A stretch of DNA of 64,000 nt. Source: Serripes groenlandicus (taxonomy: Eukaryota > Mollusca > Bivalvia > Cardiida > Cardiidae). The position numbers and the translations under genes were made by a program. Shown piece by piece: positions 22,948 through 32,204 of the stretch (positions within the stretch are counted from its first letter, which is position 1; each line of letters starts with the position of its first letter). The notes under the pieces were generated by a model. That model was not told the DNA's origin, made no database searches, and was given only the letters and a program-made list of their open reading frames with translations. The DNA lies in contig JASEVX010000001.1 of assembly GCA_031761405.1 (NCBI GenBank), positions 108,327,536 through 108,391,535 on the forward strand, in the 5' to 3' direction.

Positions 22948-23687
22948 CCCTTTCCCTCATACGACAATTCTGCAGCAGACGACTTTGAACATATTTTGTC
23001 AAAAAATAGAAAATCTCTGTAATTGAATGGATAACCTATGACTAAAAGTGGTAAACATTGTGACAAAAGGAGAAATTGCTTGTTTTGAGCAATTTCTTCT
23101 TTTGTCACTATGTTTTCAACAAGAGGGCCGTGATGGCCCTATATCGCTCACCTGAGTAAGTGTTTTAGGGTCCTAATTTAATTGCTCTACAAAAATAAGA
23201 AAGAAGGTCAAAAATTCAAGGTGAAGGCCATCCAAAGACAATGATGATATTTGATTGTAAAAGATCACACTACGGGCATGGTCACATGTTTATAAATCAA
23301 TGTAAAGGACATGTGACAAATAAATGAAGTTTTTATCGTGTTAACAAGGTCAATTATAACAATTTTCTGGCTGGTTTTCGAAAGGAACCGAGCTCTCATG
23401 GATATCTAGCTACTGAATAAGTTTGGTAAACATCGTATAATAAATGATGACTTTAACTTGTTCACAAGGTCAATTATAGCAATTTTGCCAATTCATAAAG
23501 GGCCATAATCCTGTCATGCATGAACGGATCTGGCTGGTTTTCTAGCTACTGAATAAGTTTGGTAAACATCGGATAATAAATGAAGACTTTATCGTGTTCA
23601 CCAGAAATTGTGGAAAGACGACGAACGATCACAAAAGCTGTCTGCTGCAGAAGCGTCCGAAAGAGATTGTATGTGGGAAAGTGTTAA
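22944..23687 (+). mobile_element. TTAA-MITE split by a modular element
   Basis: The left part (22944-23118) reads from TTAACCCTTTCCCTCATACG to CACTATGTTTTCAA. The right part (23630-23687) resumes AAAGCTGTCTGCTGCAGAAG and ends GGGAAAGTG then TTAA. Removing 23119-23629 restores a normal MITE, so the second element landed inside it. Confidence 0.85.
23119..23629 (+). mobile_element. modular element: type i cap on type iii core, no 3' cap
   Basis: The 5' cap ACAAGAGGGCCGTGATGGCC with CGCTCACCTGA is that of types i and ii, but the core (GGCTGGTTTTCGAAAGGAAC, TCTCATGGATATCTAGCTAC) is type iii. It ends in AAGACGACGAACGATCACAA without the 3' hairpin or CTAAAAA. It lies inside the MITE at 22944. Confidence 0.75.
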
Positions 23688-23962
23688 TAACCAACACATG
23701 AGAAATATGCAGTCAAGCAAATTTGAGCATGTCTGTGTGAAATGGTACAAGTTTTCATAAATTCTCAACAGTGTAAGTACGGAGGAGTATGTCAATCCAC
23801 CCTGTGTTATCAGAATCTACACAAGTTGATAAAACCTTCTTATAATCTTATTCAAGTAACATGTGAAAAGTGTAGATCTTGATCAGACTGTGCAGATGTA
23901 CTGATCTGGATCTATAATGTTCACAGAAACCAACTGGTTCCTTATTGCACATACAGGCTTAT
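23688..23962. other. unassigned sequence
   Basis: Nothing recognised. Confidence 0.3.
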
Positions 23963-24188
23963 ATAACCCTTTCCCACATACAACAAATATACAACAGACA
24001 ACTTTGAGAACGTCTAGACAAAAATATGAAAATGTTCTAGTTGAAAGTGTGATTATTGAAGAGTTTAAAACATTGTGGCAAAAGGACAAATTACTTGTTT
24101 TGAGCAATTTCTCCTTTTGTCACAATGTTTTCAAAAGTCAACTGCTGCATAGGTGTCAGAAATCATCTATATAGGGGGAAAGGGTTAA
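23963..24188 (+). mobile_element. TTAA-MITE, near-complete copy
   Basis: Left ATAACCCTTTCCCACATACA (one change in TTAA), right TATAGGGGGAAAGGG then TTAA at 24185-24188. Confidence 0.8.
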
Positions 24189-24239
24189 AAGGCAGACAGA
24201 CACTAAATCAGACAAAGCACATTTAATAATTCTGGGACA

Positions 24240-24480
24240 TAAAACAGGCAACACTTTCTCCACAGACAACGAATTTGCAGCAGACGACTTTAGAACTTCA
24301 AGGCAAATGTATGGAAAATCTCTGTAAATGAAAGAATAACTAGTGAATAAAGCTGAAAATATGGTGGTTAAAGCAGAAATTGCTCATCTTGAGCAATTTC
24401 TCGTTTTGCCACAATGTTTTTAGAAAGTCATCTGCATGGGATTGCATCAAAATGTGTCTGCAAGTTAGTTAATGCACTTC
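24240..24480 (+). mobile_element. TTAA-MITE, degenerate copy
   Basis: Left ACTTTCTCCACAGACAACGA with GCAGCAGACGACTTTAGAAC. The core palindrome AAATTGCTCATCTTGAGCAA is perfect; the right end has decayed to TGTGTCTGCAAGTTAG. Confidence 0.65.
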
Positions 24481-24767
24481 AGATTTTGACTCTCCATGTA
24501 ACCTTAAAAACCAAAAGCATTTAATTTTCTCCCAGTTTTATGACAATTTTATGTCTTTTTCTTATCCATTACAGCAGTATATTGCACCACCAAGTGCTTA
24601 TGACTCACAACTCCTAATATCAAGAGCATGCAATTTCAATGGTGGAACTTTCTCTATAAGTTCATATCAATTGGATTTTCAACCCTGTCTTTTCATCCTA
24701 TAACATGGCAATGTATTTAGTTTATCTGTGGCAGGAATTATTTGACAACATTGTGGAACGAGAGTGT
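24481..24767. other. unassigned sequence
   Basis: Nothing recognised. Confidence 0.3.
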
Positions 24768-24973
24768 TTAACCCTTTCCCTCATATGACTATTCTGCAGC
24801 AGACGAAAATCTTTATAATTGAATGGATAACCTATGACTATATAAAAGTGGAAAACATTGTGGCAAAAGGAGAAATTGCTCGTTTTGAGCAATTGCTTCT
24901 TTTATCACTATGTTTTCAAAATGCTGTCTGCTGCAGAGGCGTCAGAAAGCGTCTATATGAGGGAAAGAGTTAA
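24768..24973 (+). mobile_element. TTAA-MITE, complete copy
   Basis: TTAA at 24768-24771 and 24970-24973; small deletion after the left arm; core TTGCTCGTTTTGAGCAA intact. Confidence 0.85.
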
Positions 24974-25163
24974 AGAAAAACACTGGTCTCACACCCATAA
25001 TTCACATACAGACAGACAGGCAGATCGATTCCAATGTGTCATTATCCCAAGGCATGAGATACAAAAAGGATAAATTATTCTCTGCTTTAGAATAAACAAT
25101 TATACGGTTCCAAATTTTTTTCTTCAAATATTTTCTAATTGAACAATTTAGTCTATGTTAACT

Positions 25164-25355
25164 TAGCCTTTCCCACTTAGACGCATTATGAAGCATCTGC
25201 AGTATACTGTGTTTGAAAACATTGTGGCAAAAGGAAAACAAATCAACTCTTTTCTGTAATTAAATTTTCATTTATAGAGATCTTTTATTTATTTGCTTGG
25301 ATAATTTCAAAGTTGTCTGCTGCAGTTTTGTTATATGTGGTTTAAAGTGTAATTC
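25164..25355 (-). mobile_element. TTAA-MITE, degenerate copy
   Basis: GCCTTTCCCACTTAGACGCA left; TTGTCTGCTGCAGTTTTGTT then ATATGTGG right; core palindrome deleted. Confidence 0.6.
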
Positions 25356-25496
25356 CTTCTACAATTGCATTATTGTCAGGCCACAACATTTTGCAAGGAG
25401 ATGCCTTCAATTTAAGACACAATGACAACACTGATGCTTTTTTATTTGAGAATTACTAATGGCCAAGATCCCCAACGAAATTTGCAGAGTAATCCT
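25356..25496. other. unassigned sequence
   Basis: Nothing recognised. Confidence 0.3.
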
Positions 25497-25675
25497 TTTA
25501 ACCCTTTCCCATATACAGAAGCTTAATCTGATGCCTCCGTAGCAGATGACCGTAGCAGATGACTTTTGAAAATGTTGTGGCAAAAGCAGAAATTGCTTAT
25601 CATGAGTAATTTCTCCTTATTGAATAAGATTGAAAACATTGTGGCATAAGGAGAAAATTTGTTCAAAATTGTTGA
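25497..25675 (-). mobile_element. TTAA-MITE, left part only
   Basis: TTAACCCTTTCCCATATACA, a short duplication of CGTAGCAGATGAC, then core ATTGCTTATCATGAGTAATT. The right arm is replaced by unrelated sequence. Confidence 0.65.
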
Positions 25676-26181
25676 TAAGGCCTAAAAAAAAATAGGTTTG
25701 TTTCTGGTAACCCGACCGACCGTCCATTTTTACCGCCGACCGAAACTTTTTTACGGACCAAAAAAAAAGTCGCTGTTGTTTACATTTTAAAACAAATCGC
25801 AACATTTATCAGTGACGTTATCCATTCAGGTGTCGCAATTATTTATCTGAAACAAATATTTAACGAAATAATTATATTTCTTATTCGTTCAATAAGTATT
25901 GGGAGTTGGGTGACATTTCGTTTATATATTTTTTACCCGCTTCGTCTTGTCGACTTAACCACGTGTTTTTAAGAAAAAACATGGCGCCAAACGAAATAGC
26001 TGCATATTTTTTAGAACCAATTTAATGTTAAATATGATTTATTTGATCGTTGCTATAGCTGTCTATGATGTTAACATGATGATAACGTTAACCGCGCCGG
26101 CGGATAAATGAGAACAAAATTACTTATTGAAGACGCATGCATTTATAACTAAAACGTCTAGATGATTAGTAGATTATGATA
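25676..26181. other. unassigned low-repeat segment
   Basis: Contains ACCCGACCGACCGTCCATTT and a short plus-strand frame beginning MAPNEIAAYF at about 25980, which stops after 14 codons. It may have been continuous with 28469 onwards before the modular and hAT elements landed between them. I could not identify it. Confidence 0.35.
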
Positions 26182-27359
26182 ACAAGAGGGCCATGAGGCC
26201 CTGGAATCGCTCACCTGAAAATGGGCTATTTAAGACATAACTCTCTCATGCTCAAGCCAAACATGTGGCTTCCAGAGTGTTAACAAGATTTCCCTTAAAT
26301 TTGGTCTAGTGACCTAGTTTTTGACATGACATGACCCATATTCGAACTTGGCCTAGATATCATCAGGACAAACTTTCTGATAAAGTTTCAACATGCTCAA
26401 GTATAAAATGCGGCTTCAAGAGTGTTAACGAGATTTTCCTTAAATTTGGCCTAGTGATCTAGTTTTTGACCCGACATGACCTATATTCGAACTTGGCCTA
26501 GATATCACTATGACAAACATTCTGACAAAGTTTCAACATGCTCAAGCCAAAAATGCGGCTTCAGGAGTGTTAACAAGATTTTCCTTAAATTTGACCTAGT
26601 GACCTAGCTTTTGACCAGACATAACCTATTTTCGAACTTGGCCTAGATATCACTAAGACAAACATTCTGACAAAGTTTCAACATGCTCAAGCCAAAAATG
26701 CGGCTTCAAGAGTGTTAACAAGATTTTCCTTAAATTTGACCTAGTGACCTAGCTTTTGACCCGACATGACCTATTTTCGAACTTGGCCTAGATATCACTA
26801 AGACAAACATTCTGACAAAGTTTCAACATGCTCAAGCCAAAAATGCGGCTTCAGGAGTGTTAACAAGATTTTCCTTAAATTTGACCTAGTGACCTAGCTT
26901 TTAACCCGACATGACCTATTTTCGAACTTGGCCTAGATATCACTAAGACAAACATTCTGACAAAGTTTCAACATGCTCAAGCCAAAAATGCGGCTTCAGG
27001 AGTGTTAACAAGATTTTCCTTAAATTTGACCTAGTGACCTAGCTTTTGACCCGACATAACCTATTTTCGAACTTGGCCTAGATATCACTAAGACAAACAT
27101 TCTGACAAAGTTTCAACATGATTTTCCTTAAATTTGACCTAGTGACCTAGATTTTGACCCCACATGACCCAGTTTCGAACTTGGCCTAGAGTTGATCGAG
27201 ATATATGTTCTGATAAACTTTTATAAAGATTGGATGCAAAATGTTGCCTCTATTGGATTAACAAGCAAATGTTGACGACGGACGACGAACGACGGACGAC
27301 GGACAAAAGGCGATCACAATAACTCACCTTGAGCACTACGTGCTCTGGTGAGCTAAAAA
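26182..27359 (+). mobile_element. modular element, type ii core, complete
   Basis: The 5' cap is ACAAGAGGGCCATGAGGCCC then TGGAATCGCTCACCTGA. About seven tandem units of 145 bp follow (CTCAAGCCAAAAATGCGGCT, AGTGTTAACAAGATTTTCCT, CCTAGTGACCTAG, TTCGAACTTGGCCTAGATAT), then a GACGACGGACGACGAACGAC tract. The hairpin cap is CACCTTGAGCACTACGTGCT then CTGGTGAGCTAAAAA. Neighbouring units are nearly identical, suggesting recent homogenisation. Confidence 0.85.
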
Positions 27360-27360
27360 C

Positions 27361-28460
27361 TAGGGATGGGAACGAGTACCAATATTAGTACTCGGGTACT
27401 CGTGAAGTCTTCCGATCGAGTACTCGGGTACTCGCAGATAATCGCAACGTATTGATTCTTTCATAAAACGTCTTGTCCATCGGACTAGTATTGTCCCCGT
27501 GCACTAAATTTGAATCGTTTCTATAAGAACAAACATGCGTTTGTTTTCACCTCACATTTAAAATTTGATATTTGAAGAAAAACTAGTTGTTTTATTTTAA
27601 AACTAAATAATTCAACAAATACATTCAGATTTGCATTGGCGAAAACATCCAAACGTGCGGCTGTATATCTCTTTAAAGTCGCAAAAATAAAGCAAGTCAA
27701 ACGGTGAAAGGAAGACAAAACCAAGAATGATAAACAATACATTTAATAAAAGAATATCTTTATCATCAGTGAAAATAAGGAATATAAATCAACAATCTGA
27801 ATGTGTTTTGTTTTTTCGGATTTCGATTTTACCGGTGTCCGTTATATTTGTACTCCATAGCATGCATTTAACTGACTTGTCGTCTGCTGTGCTTTTGAAA
27901 TGTTTCCAGACGGCGGATTTAGTACGAGGCATGGTTATAAATTTGTTGTTTTCCTTTCGTTCGAATAGATACAAATGATAGAGGATGGTTCTAATGATTT
28001 AACGAACAATTACTCAAACAATTGCAACAGTTCTTATCGAATCATATTGATGTGTATTTCTTACAACTATCCAATTAAAACGTGTTGACAATTGAAATCA
28101 CTATTACGACGAAGGTGTGAAAAACCGACGGCCCTGTTTTGTCACATTGTTCGTAGTTTTGACTCGTGAATGCAATCAAAACAACAAATAAAAAGGATTA
28201 AGAACCATCTTCAGACGAAAAGGTGTTAGCTGTTTGTTTAATTTACCTTCACCGCTGATTTACCGACTTCTTTAGTAACTCAATAAGAAAAACAGATTCA
28301 ATACATTTTAAGTTTTTATTTACTTTAACATACTTTTATAAGATGAAAAAGAGAAAAAAATGGAAGATAAATAATCGAGTACTCGAATACCTATTTTGAC
28401 AACCAGTACTCGGATGTCCGACCGAGTACCCGGGTACTCGCATACTCGGTCCCATCACTA
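27361..28460. mobile_element. hAT transposon, internally deleted
   Basis: The ends are TAGGGATGGGAACGAGTA and the near-complement TACTCGGTCCCATCACTA (16 of 18 match), the TAGNGNTGGGA form usual for hAT. Eight bases flank each side: CTAAAAAC (27353-27360) and ATAAAAAC (28461-28468), one difference, fitting the 8-bp hAT target duplication. GAGTACTCGGGTACTCG repeats near both ends. Only a BED-finger remnant of coding sequence is left. The insertion point is one base past the 3' terminus of the preceding modular element. Confidence 0.8.
27789..27932 (-). pseudogene. BED zinc-finger remnant of a hAT transposase
   Basis: The minus-strand frame reads MPRTKSAVWKHFKSTADDKS then VKCML. This is the first half of a BED-type zinc finger (aromatic WKHF, acidic DD, first metal cysteine), a DNA-binding domain common at the N terminus of hAT transposases. 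The second cysteine, normally two residues after the first, reads W, and no His pair follows before the stop at 27789. The frame is open back to 27974. It lies inside an element with hAT ends, which supports the call. The catalytic region is gone, so this is a relic. Confidence 0.6.
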
Positions 28461-28471
28461 ATAAAAACGAT

Positions 28472-28732
28472 TTGACAATGTCGAGAAATAATAAATATTA
28501 TCAGAAAAAACTACCATCAGCGCCTGAAAAAGGCTATAAAACGATCAATTTTTTATTTTGTAAGGCAAAATTGGACACTAGCCATGATACTGTGCAGCGT
28601 ACAGAACCTTCACCAGGGCCAAGCATTGAAACAGTTTTAACTGAACCAAACGATCCTCTAGGGTCCGTATCGCCTACATCTAAATCTCAAACCGTATCCC
28701 CTGCTACTCAAACTGACGATGATCGTAGCTAG
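28472..28732 (+). CDS. unassigned 86-codon ORF or exon
   Basis: A plus-strand frame beginning MTMSRNNKYYQKKLPSAPEK. The second Met (28478) has the better context (ACAATGT). Basic and tyrosine-rich at the start, it becomes a Ser/Thr/Pro-rich tail ending QTDDDRS. I recognise no domain. The start resembles the first coding exon of a zinc-finger or transposase-like protein, but no continuation was found downstream. It begins right after the hAT target duplication, so any upstream part would lie before 26182. Composition looks more protein-like than the other short frames nearby. It could be chance. Confidence 0.3.
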   Translation: MTMSRNNKYYQKKLPSAPEKGYKTINFLFCKAKLDTSHDTVQRTEPSPGPSIETVLTEPNDPLGSVSPTSKSQTVSPATQTDDDRS

Positions 28733-28879
28733 TAATGCAATCCTTAATACAGACAACGGCTTATTATTAAGTTACATAGCTGTAATATTTAAATTCACAA
28801 TTTTATGAAAACAACCACTCAAGTTTATACCATATTATAACAAAACAAGCCAACCCAGTTTAAACACTGGATTTATTAG
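28733..28879. other. unassigned sequence
   Basis: Nothing recognised. Confidence 0.3.
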
Positions 28880-30266
28880 TTTTTAGCTCGACTATTCAAA
28901 GAATATGAGAGCTATACTACTCACCCTGGCGTCGGCGTCCACGTCACACTTTGGTTAAGGTTTTGCATGCAAGTTCTTAAATACTACATGTATTGCATTG
29001 AAACTTTCTACAACCCTACCAAACTATCACACTAATGTAGATTATCAAGTTAGATAACTCTATCCTGCATTTTAGGCAAGTTATGGCCCTTTTTTACTTA
29101 GAAATTCTGGTTAAAGTTTTGCGTGCAACTAAATTAAGAGTACATATCTCAGTATTTACTTGATGCATTGCATTGAAACTTTCTACAACCCTACCCAACT
29201 ATCACACCTGTGTAGATTATCATCTAAGATAACTCTATCCTGCATTTCATGCAAGTTATGGCCCTTTTTTTACTTAGAAATTCTGGTTAAAGTTTTGCAT
29301 GCAACTAAATTAAGAGTCCATATCTCAGTATATACTTGATGCATTGCATTGAACCTTTATACAACCCTACCCAACTATTACACCTATGTAGATTATCAAG
29401 TTAGATAACTCTATCCTGCATTTTATGCAAGTTATGGCCTTTTTGGACTTATAAATTCTGGTTAAAGTTCTGCATGCAACTACATAAAGAGACCATCTCT
29501 TAGTAACTACTTGATGCATTGCATTGAAACTTTATACAGCCCTTACCAACCATCACATCTATGTAAACAATCAAGTATGATTACTCTATCCAGCATTTTA
29601 TGCAAGTTATGGACCTTTTTGGACTTAGAAATTCTGGTTAAAGTTTTGCAACTACATTTAGAGTGTAATCTCAGTAACAACTTGAAAAATTGTATTGAAA
29701 CTTTATACAACCTTTCCCAAAATAAATGTAATTTCTTAGCCTGTCTAGCTGGCGGATCCAGAAAAAAAAAAAGTGGCAGGATATCACGTGCTTTCCCGCT
29801 CTTACGGGCAACCGTGTATATCACATATACGTGAGGAATACGCAAGGCGAGTTCTTTTTCTGGATGAATTAAGGGTGTAGAGATTATATATCAGGTATTA
29901 AATGACTGGTAATGTATTTTTGACATAAAAACAACCAATTAAGATAACTCGATCCTGTATATGGTGCAAATTGTTGCCCTTTTTTCACTTAGAAATTATG
30001 GTTAAAGGTTTGCGTGCAACTACATTAAGAGTCCATATCTTAGTAACTACTTGATGCATTCCATTGAAAGGTTATACAACCCTATCTACCCATCACACCT
30101 ATGAAAATAATCATGTTAAATAACACTATCCTGCATATAATGCAAATTATCACCCACTAAGAAATTGTGGTTAATGTTTTGCATGCAACTACATTAGAGT
30201 CCATTATCTCAGTAACTTAAATAAGCGGTGGAATAGTCGAACGCGCTGTCCTCCGACAGCTCTTGT
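28880..30266 (-). mobile_element. modular element, type vi caps, minus strand
   Basis: Read on the minus strand it starts ACAAGAGCTGTCGGAGGACA then GCGCGTTCGACTATTCCAC and ends TTTGAATAGTCGAGCTAAAAA (first bases at 28900, last at 28880). The 5' hairpin is GCTGTC-GGAG-GACAGC. Subterminal TCGACTATTC pairs with GAATAGTCGA. The core is about five to six units of roughly 170 bp with TGCATTGCATTGAAACTTTA, TAACTCTATCCTGCATTTTA and AAATTCTGGTTAAAGTTTTG. A solo DIRS terminal repeat interrupts the core at about 29716-29931. Confidence 0.8.
29716..29931 (-). mobile_element. solo DIRS-type terminal repeat, diverged
   Basis: The last 42 bp (29890-29931) differ from the right terminus of the DIRS element (38537-38578) at only one base (GACATAAAAA for GATATAAAAA). 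Further in, similarity is patchy: CACGTGC, TACGGGC, CCGTGTAT.TCAC, ATACGTGAGG, GGAT.AATTAAGG. It interrupts a core unit of the modular element. No opposite terminus or ORF is present, so it is a solo end or the remains of a deleted relative. Confidence 0.75.
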
Positions 30267-30460
30267 TATGGAATTATAGTTAAAAAGGCAGAGTGTTTTC
30301 ACTTTTATTATTTTGGAAACTTATATTCTGTGCTTTCATAAACCTGTCAGAAAAGATATAAAAGATAGTTTAAGATACATAGTTATGAAACACTGATATC
30401 AAAATAAGCACTGCAAGAATACAGAGAAACTGGTATACATAGGTTCACTCGGACTTCGTC
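30267..30460. other. unassigned sequence
   Basis: Nothing recognised. Confidence 0.3.
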
Positions 30461-30680
30461 TTTTTATATATAAAAAAAAAAAAAAAAAAAAAAACACTAA
30501 CATGTAAAATCTCTATAAATGAAGATTATAGTTACTGAAAAAAATTGAAAACATTGTGATAAATGAAGAAATTGCATGTTTTGAGCAATATTTCCTTTTG
30601 CCACAATGTTTTGAGCAATGTTTCCTATTGTCTCAATGTTTTCAAACTCGGCTACTTCAGAGGCATCAGAAAGGGTTCAT
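30461..30680 (+). mobile_element. A-run and degenerate TTAA-MITE
   Basis: An A run of about 24 precedes CATGTAAAATCTCTATAAAT, core GAAGAAATTGCATGTTTTGA then GCAATATTTCC (partly duplicated), and AGAGGCATCAGAAAGGGTT. Both ends are eroded. Confidence 0.55.
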
Positions 30681-31108
30681 AACACAGGTCAGCCATTCAA
30701 CTTGGTGCCATTTTTTACATCATTTCTCAAGATAACAAGATAATTATAATCTTGAACTGTCTGTAGATAATTTTCATACAAAAATTCCATTCTCATAAAT
30801 TTTTAGAAAGAAAAAAATAATCTAACCTTTCACTGATACAGATGACTTTTGATACCCCTAAAAAAAAATATATATTGTTTTCTTTTTATCACTATATTTT
30901 TAACTCAATATTTTAAATTTACAATGTAAACCTGAATTGTTTTAACAGCCTTCCTATGACTAAAATAAAAAGACAAATGTGTCGCTACGAATTTGTCAGT
31001 AAGTGTTAATATGACAGACAAATAGATAATGGAGAAGTCAGATCCTTATGTGTCTCCCTGCCTACCTAATAGGTTACCAACGTGACACATTAACAAGTAA
31101 ATGGTTTC
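30681..31108. other. unassigned; possible MITE traces
   Basis: TAACCTTTCACTGATACAGA then TGACTTTTGATA near 30823 is a weak MITE-like start. Otherwise nothing recognised. Confidence 0.3.
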
Positions 31109-31338
31109 TTAACCCTTTCCCTCATACGACAATTCTGCAGCAGACGACTTTGAACGTATTTTGTCAAAACATAGAAAATCTCCATAATTGAATGGATAAC
31201 CTATGACAAAAAGTGGAAAACATTGTGGCAAAAGGAGAAATTGCACGTTCTGTGCAATTTCTTCTTTTGTCACTATGTTTTCAAAAAGCCGTCTGCTGCA
31301 GAGGCGTCAGAAAGCGTCTATATGAGGGAAAGGGTTAA
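31109..31338 (+). mobile_element. TTAA-MITE, intact copy
   Basis: TTAA at 31109-31112 and 31335-31338; CCCTTTCCCTCATACGACAA and TATATGAGGGAAAGGG ends; both CTGCAGCAGACG arms and core GCACGTTCTGTGC. The copies at 58009 and 62769 share its TTTGAACGTATTTTGTCAAA variant, so these three are close relatives. Confidence 0.9.
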
Positions 31339-31400
31339 TTATGAGTTTAGAGTGATCATAACTAATTTTCATGTTAATCTATCAATAATAGACGAATACC

Positions 31401-31636
31401 TTAACCCTTATCCTCATGTAGATGGTTTCTGACGCCTCTGCAACAGACAGCTTTTTGAAAAACATGAGAACAACAGAAGGAATTGATCAAAACAAGCAAT
31501 TTCTCCTTTTGTCACAATGTTAATTCTGTTCAATTATTGTAATTTCATTTAAAGCGAGTTTCCAATTTTTTTCGGGTAAGAGTTTTGAAAGATGTCTGCT
31601 GCAGATTTGTTGTACATGTATGTGGGAAAGGATTAA
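31401..31636 (-). mobile_element. TTAA-MITE, complete copy
   Basis: TTAA at 31401-31404 and 31633-31636; left CCCTTATCCTCATGTAGATG, right TGTATGTGGGAAAGGA. It ends 50 bp before the DIRS element. Confidence 0.8.
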
Positions 31637-31685
31637 TATAGTAATTGGTGTCTGAGTCAAAAATGTAAGTACCTTCAAAACAAAG

Positions 31686-31877
31686 ATGAAGTTTTTTAAA
31701 GTAAAACATATTTTTATTAGAAAATACTTACCAGTCATTTAATACCTGATATATCATCTCTATACACCTTAATTATCCAAAAAAAACGCCCACGCTAGCA
31801 TATCCCTCACGTATCCGTGACATACACGGCCGCCCGGAAGTACGGGCGCGCACGTGAGCGGGTAGTCACTTTTCATT
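31686..31877. repeat. DIRS left inverted terminal repeat (3' end)
   Basis: 31729-31877 is the 149-bp inverted copy of 38410-38558. 31686-31728 is specific to this end, starting ATGAAGTTTTTTAAAGTAAA. 31686-31741 is complementary to 31925-31980 of the internal region, which defines the left terminus. Confidence 0.9.
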
Positions 31878-31924
31878 CACCGTTAAGTATTGGTGCCGAC
31901 GCGGGGTTGGGAGGTGGGACTCTA

Positions 31925-32021
31925 TAAATGACTGGTAAGTATTTTCTAATAAAAATATGTTTTACTTTAAAAAACTTCATTTTTATATCAAAAATACATT
32001 ACCAGTCATTTAATACCTGAT
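31925..32021. repeat. DIRS internal complementary region
   Basis: Two abutting parts. 31925-31980 (56 bp) is the exact reverse complement of 31686-31741. 31980-32021 (42 bp) is the exact reverse complement of 38537-38578. On the minus strand this region therefore spells the right end joined to the left end, the circle junction that could template completion of the termini in the DIRS1 model. It lies between the recombinase stop and the left terminal repeat. Confidence 0.9.
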
Positions 32022-32204
32022 GACTTCGTAGCATAGGACGGGAGGTTCGACCAATACTTACTGTAGTTCCAGGTACGTAGTAGTATATTATTCCATATTT
32101 TTCAGAACAAACATACTTGATTCCAACGGTAGTATAAAGTGATAGTGGGGATTGAATAAATGTTCAATCGGTATTCACTTTATTTATGTGTTGGATTATA
32201 ATAA
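32022..32204. other. DIRS 3' untranslated segment
   Basis: Between the internal complementary region and the recombinase stop codon; no further motif recognised. Confidence 0.5.
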
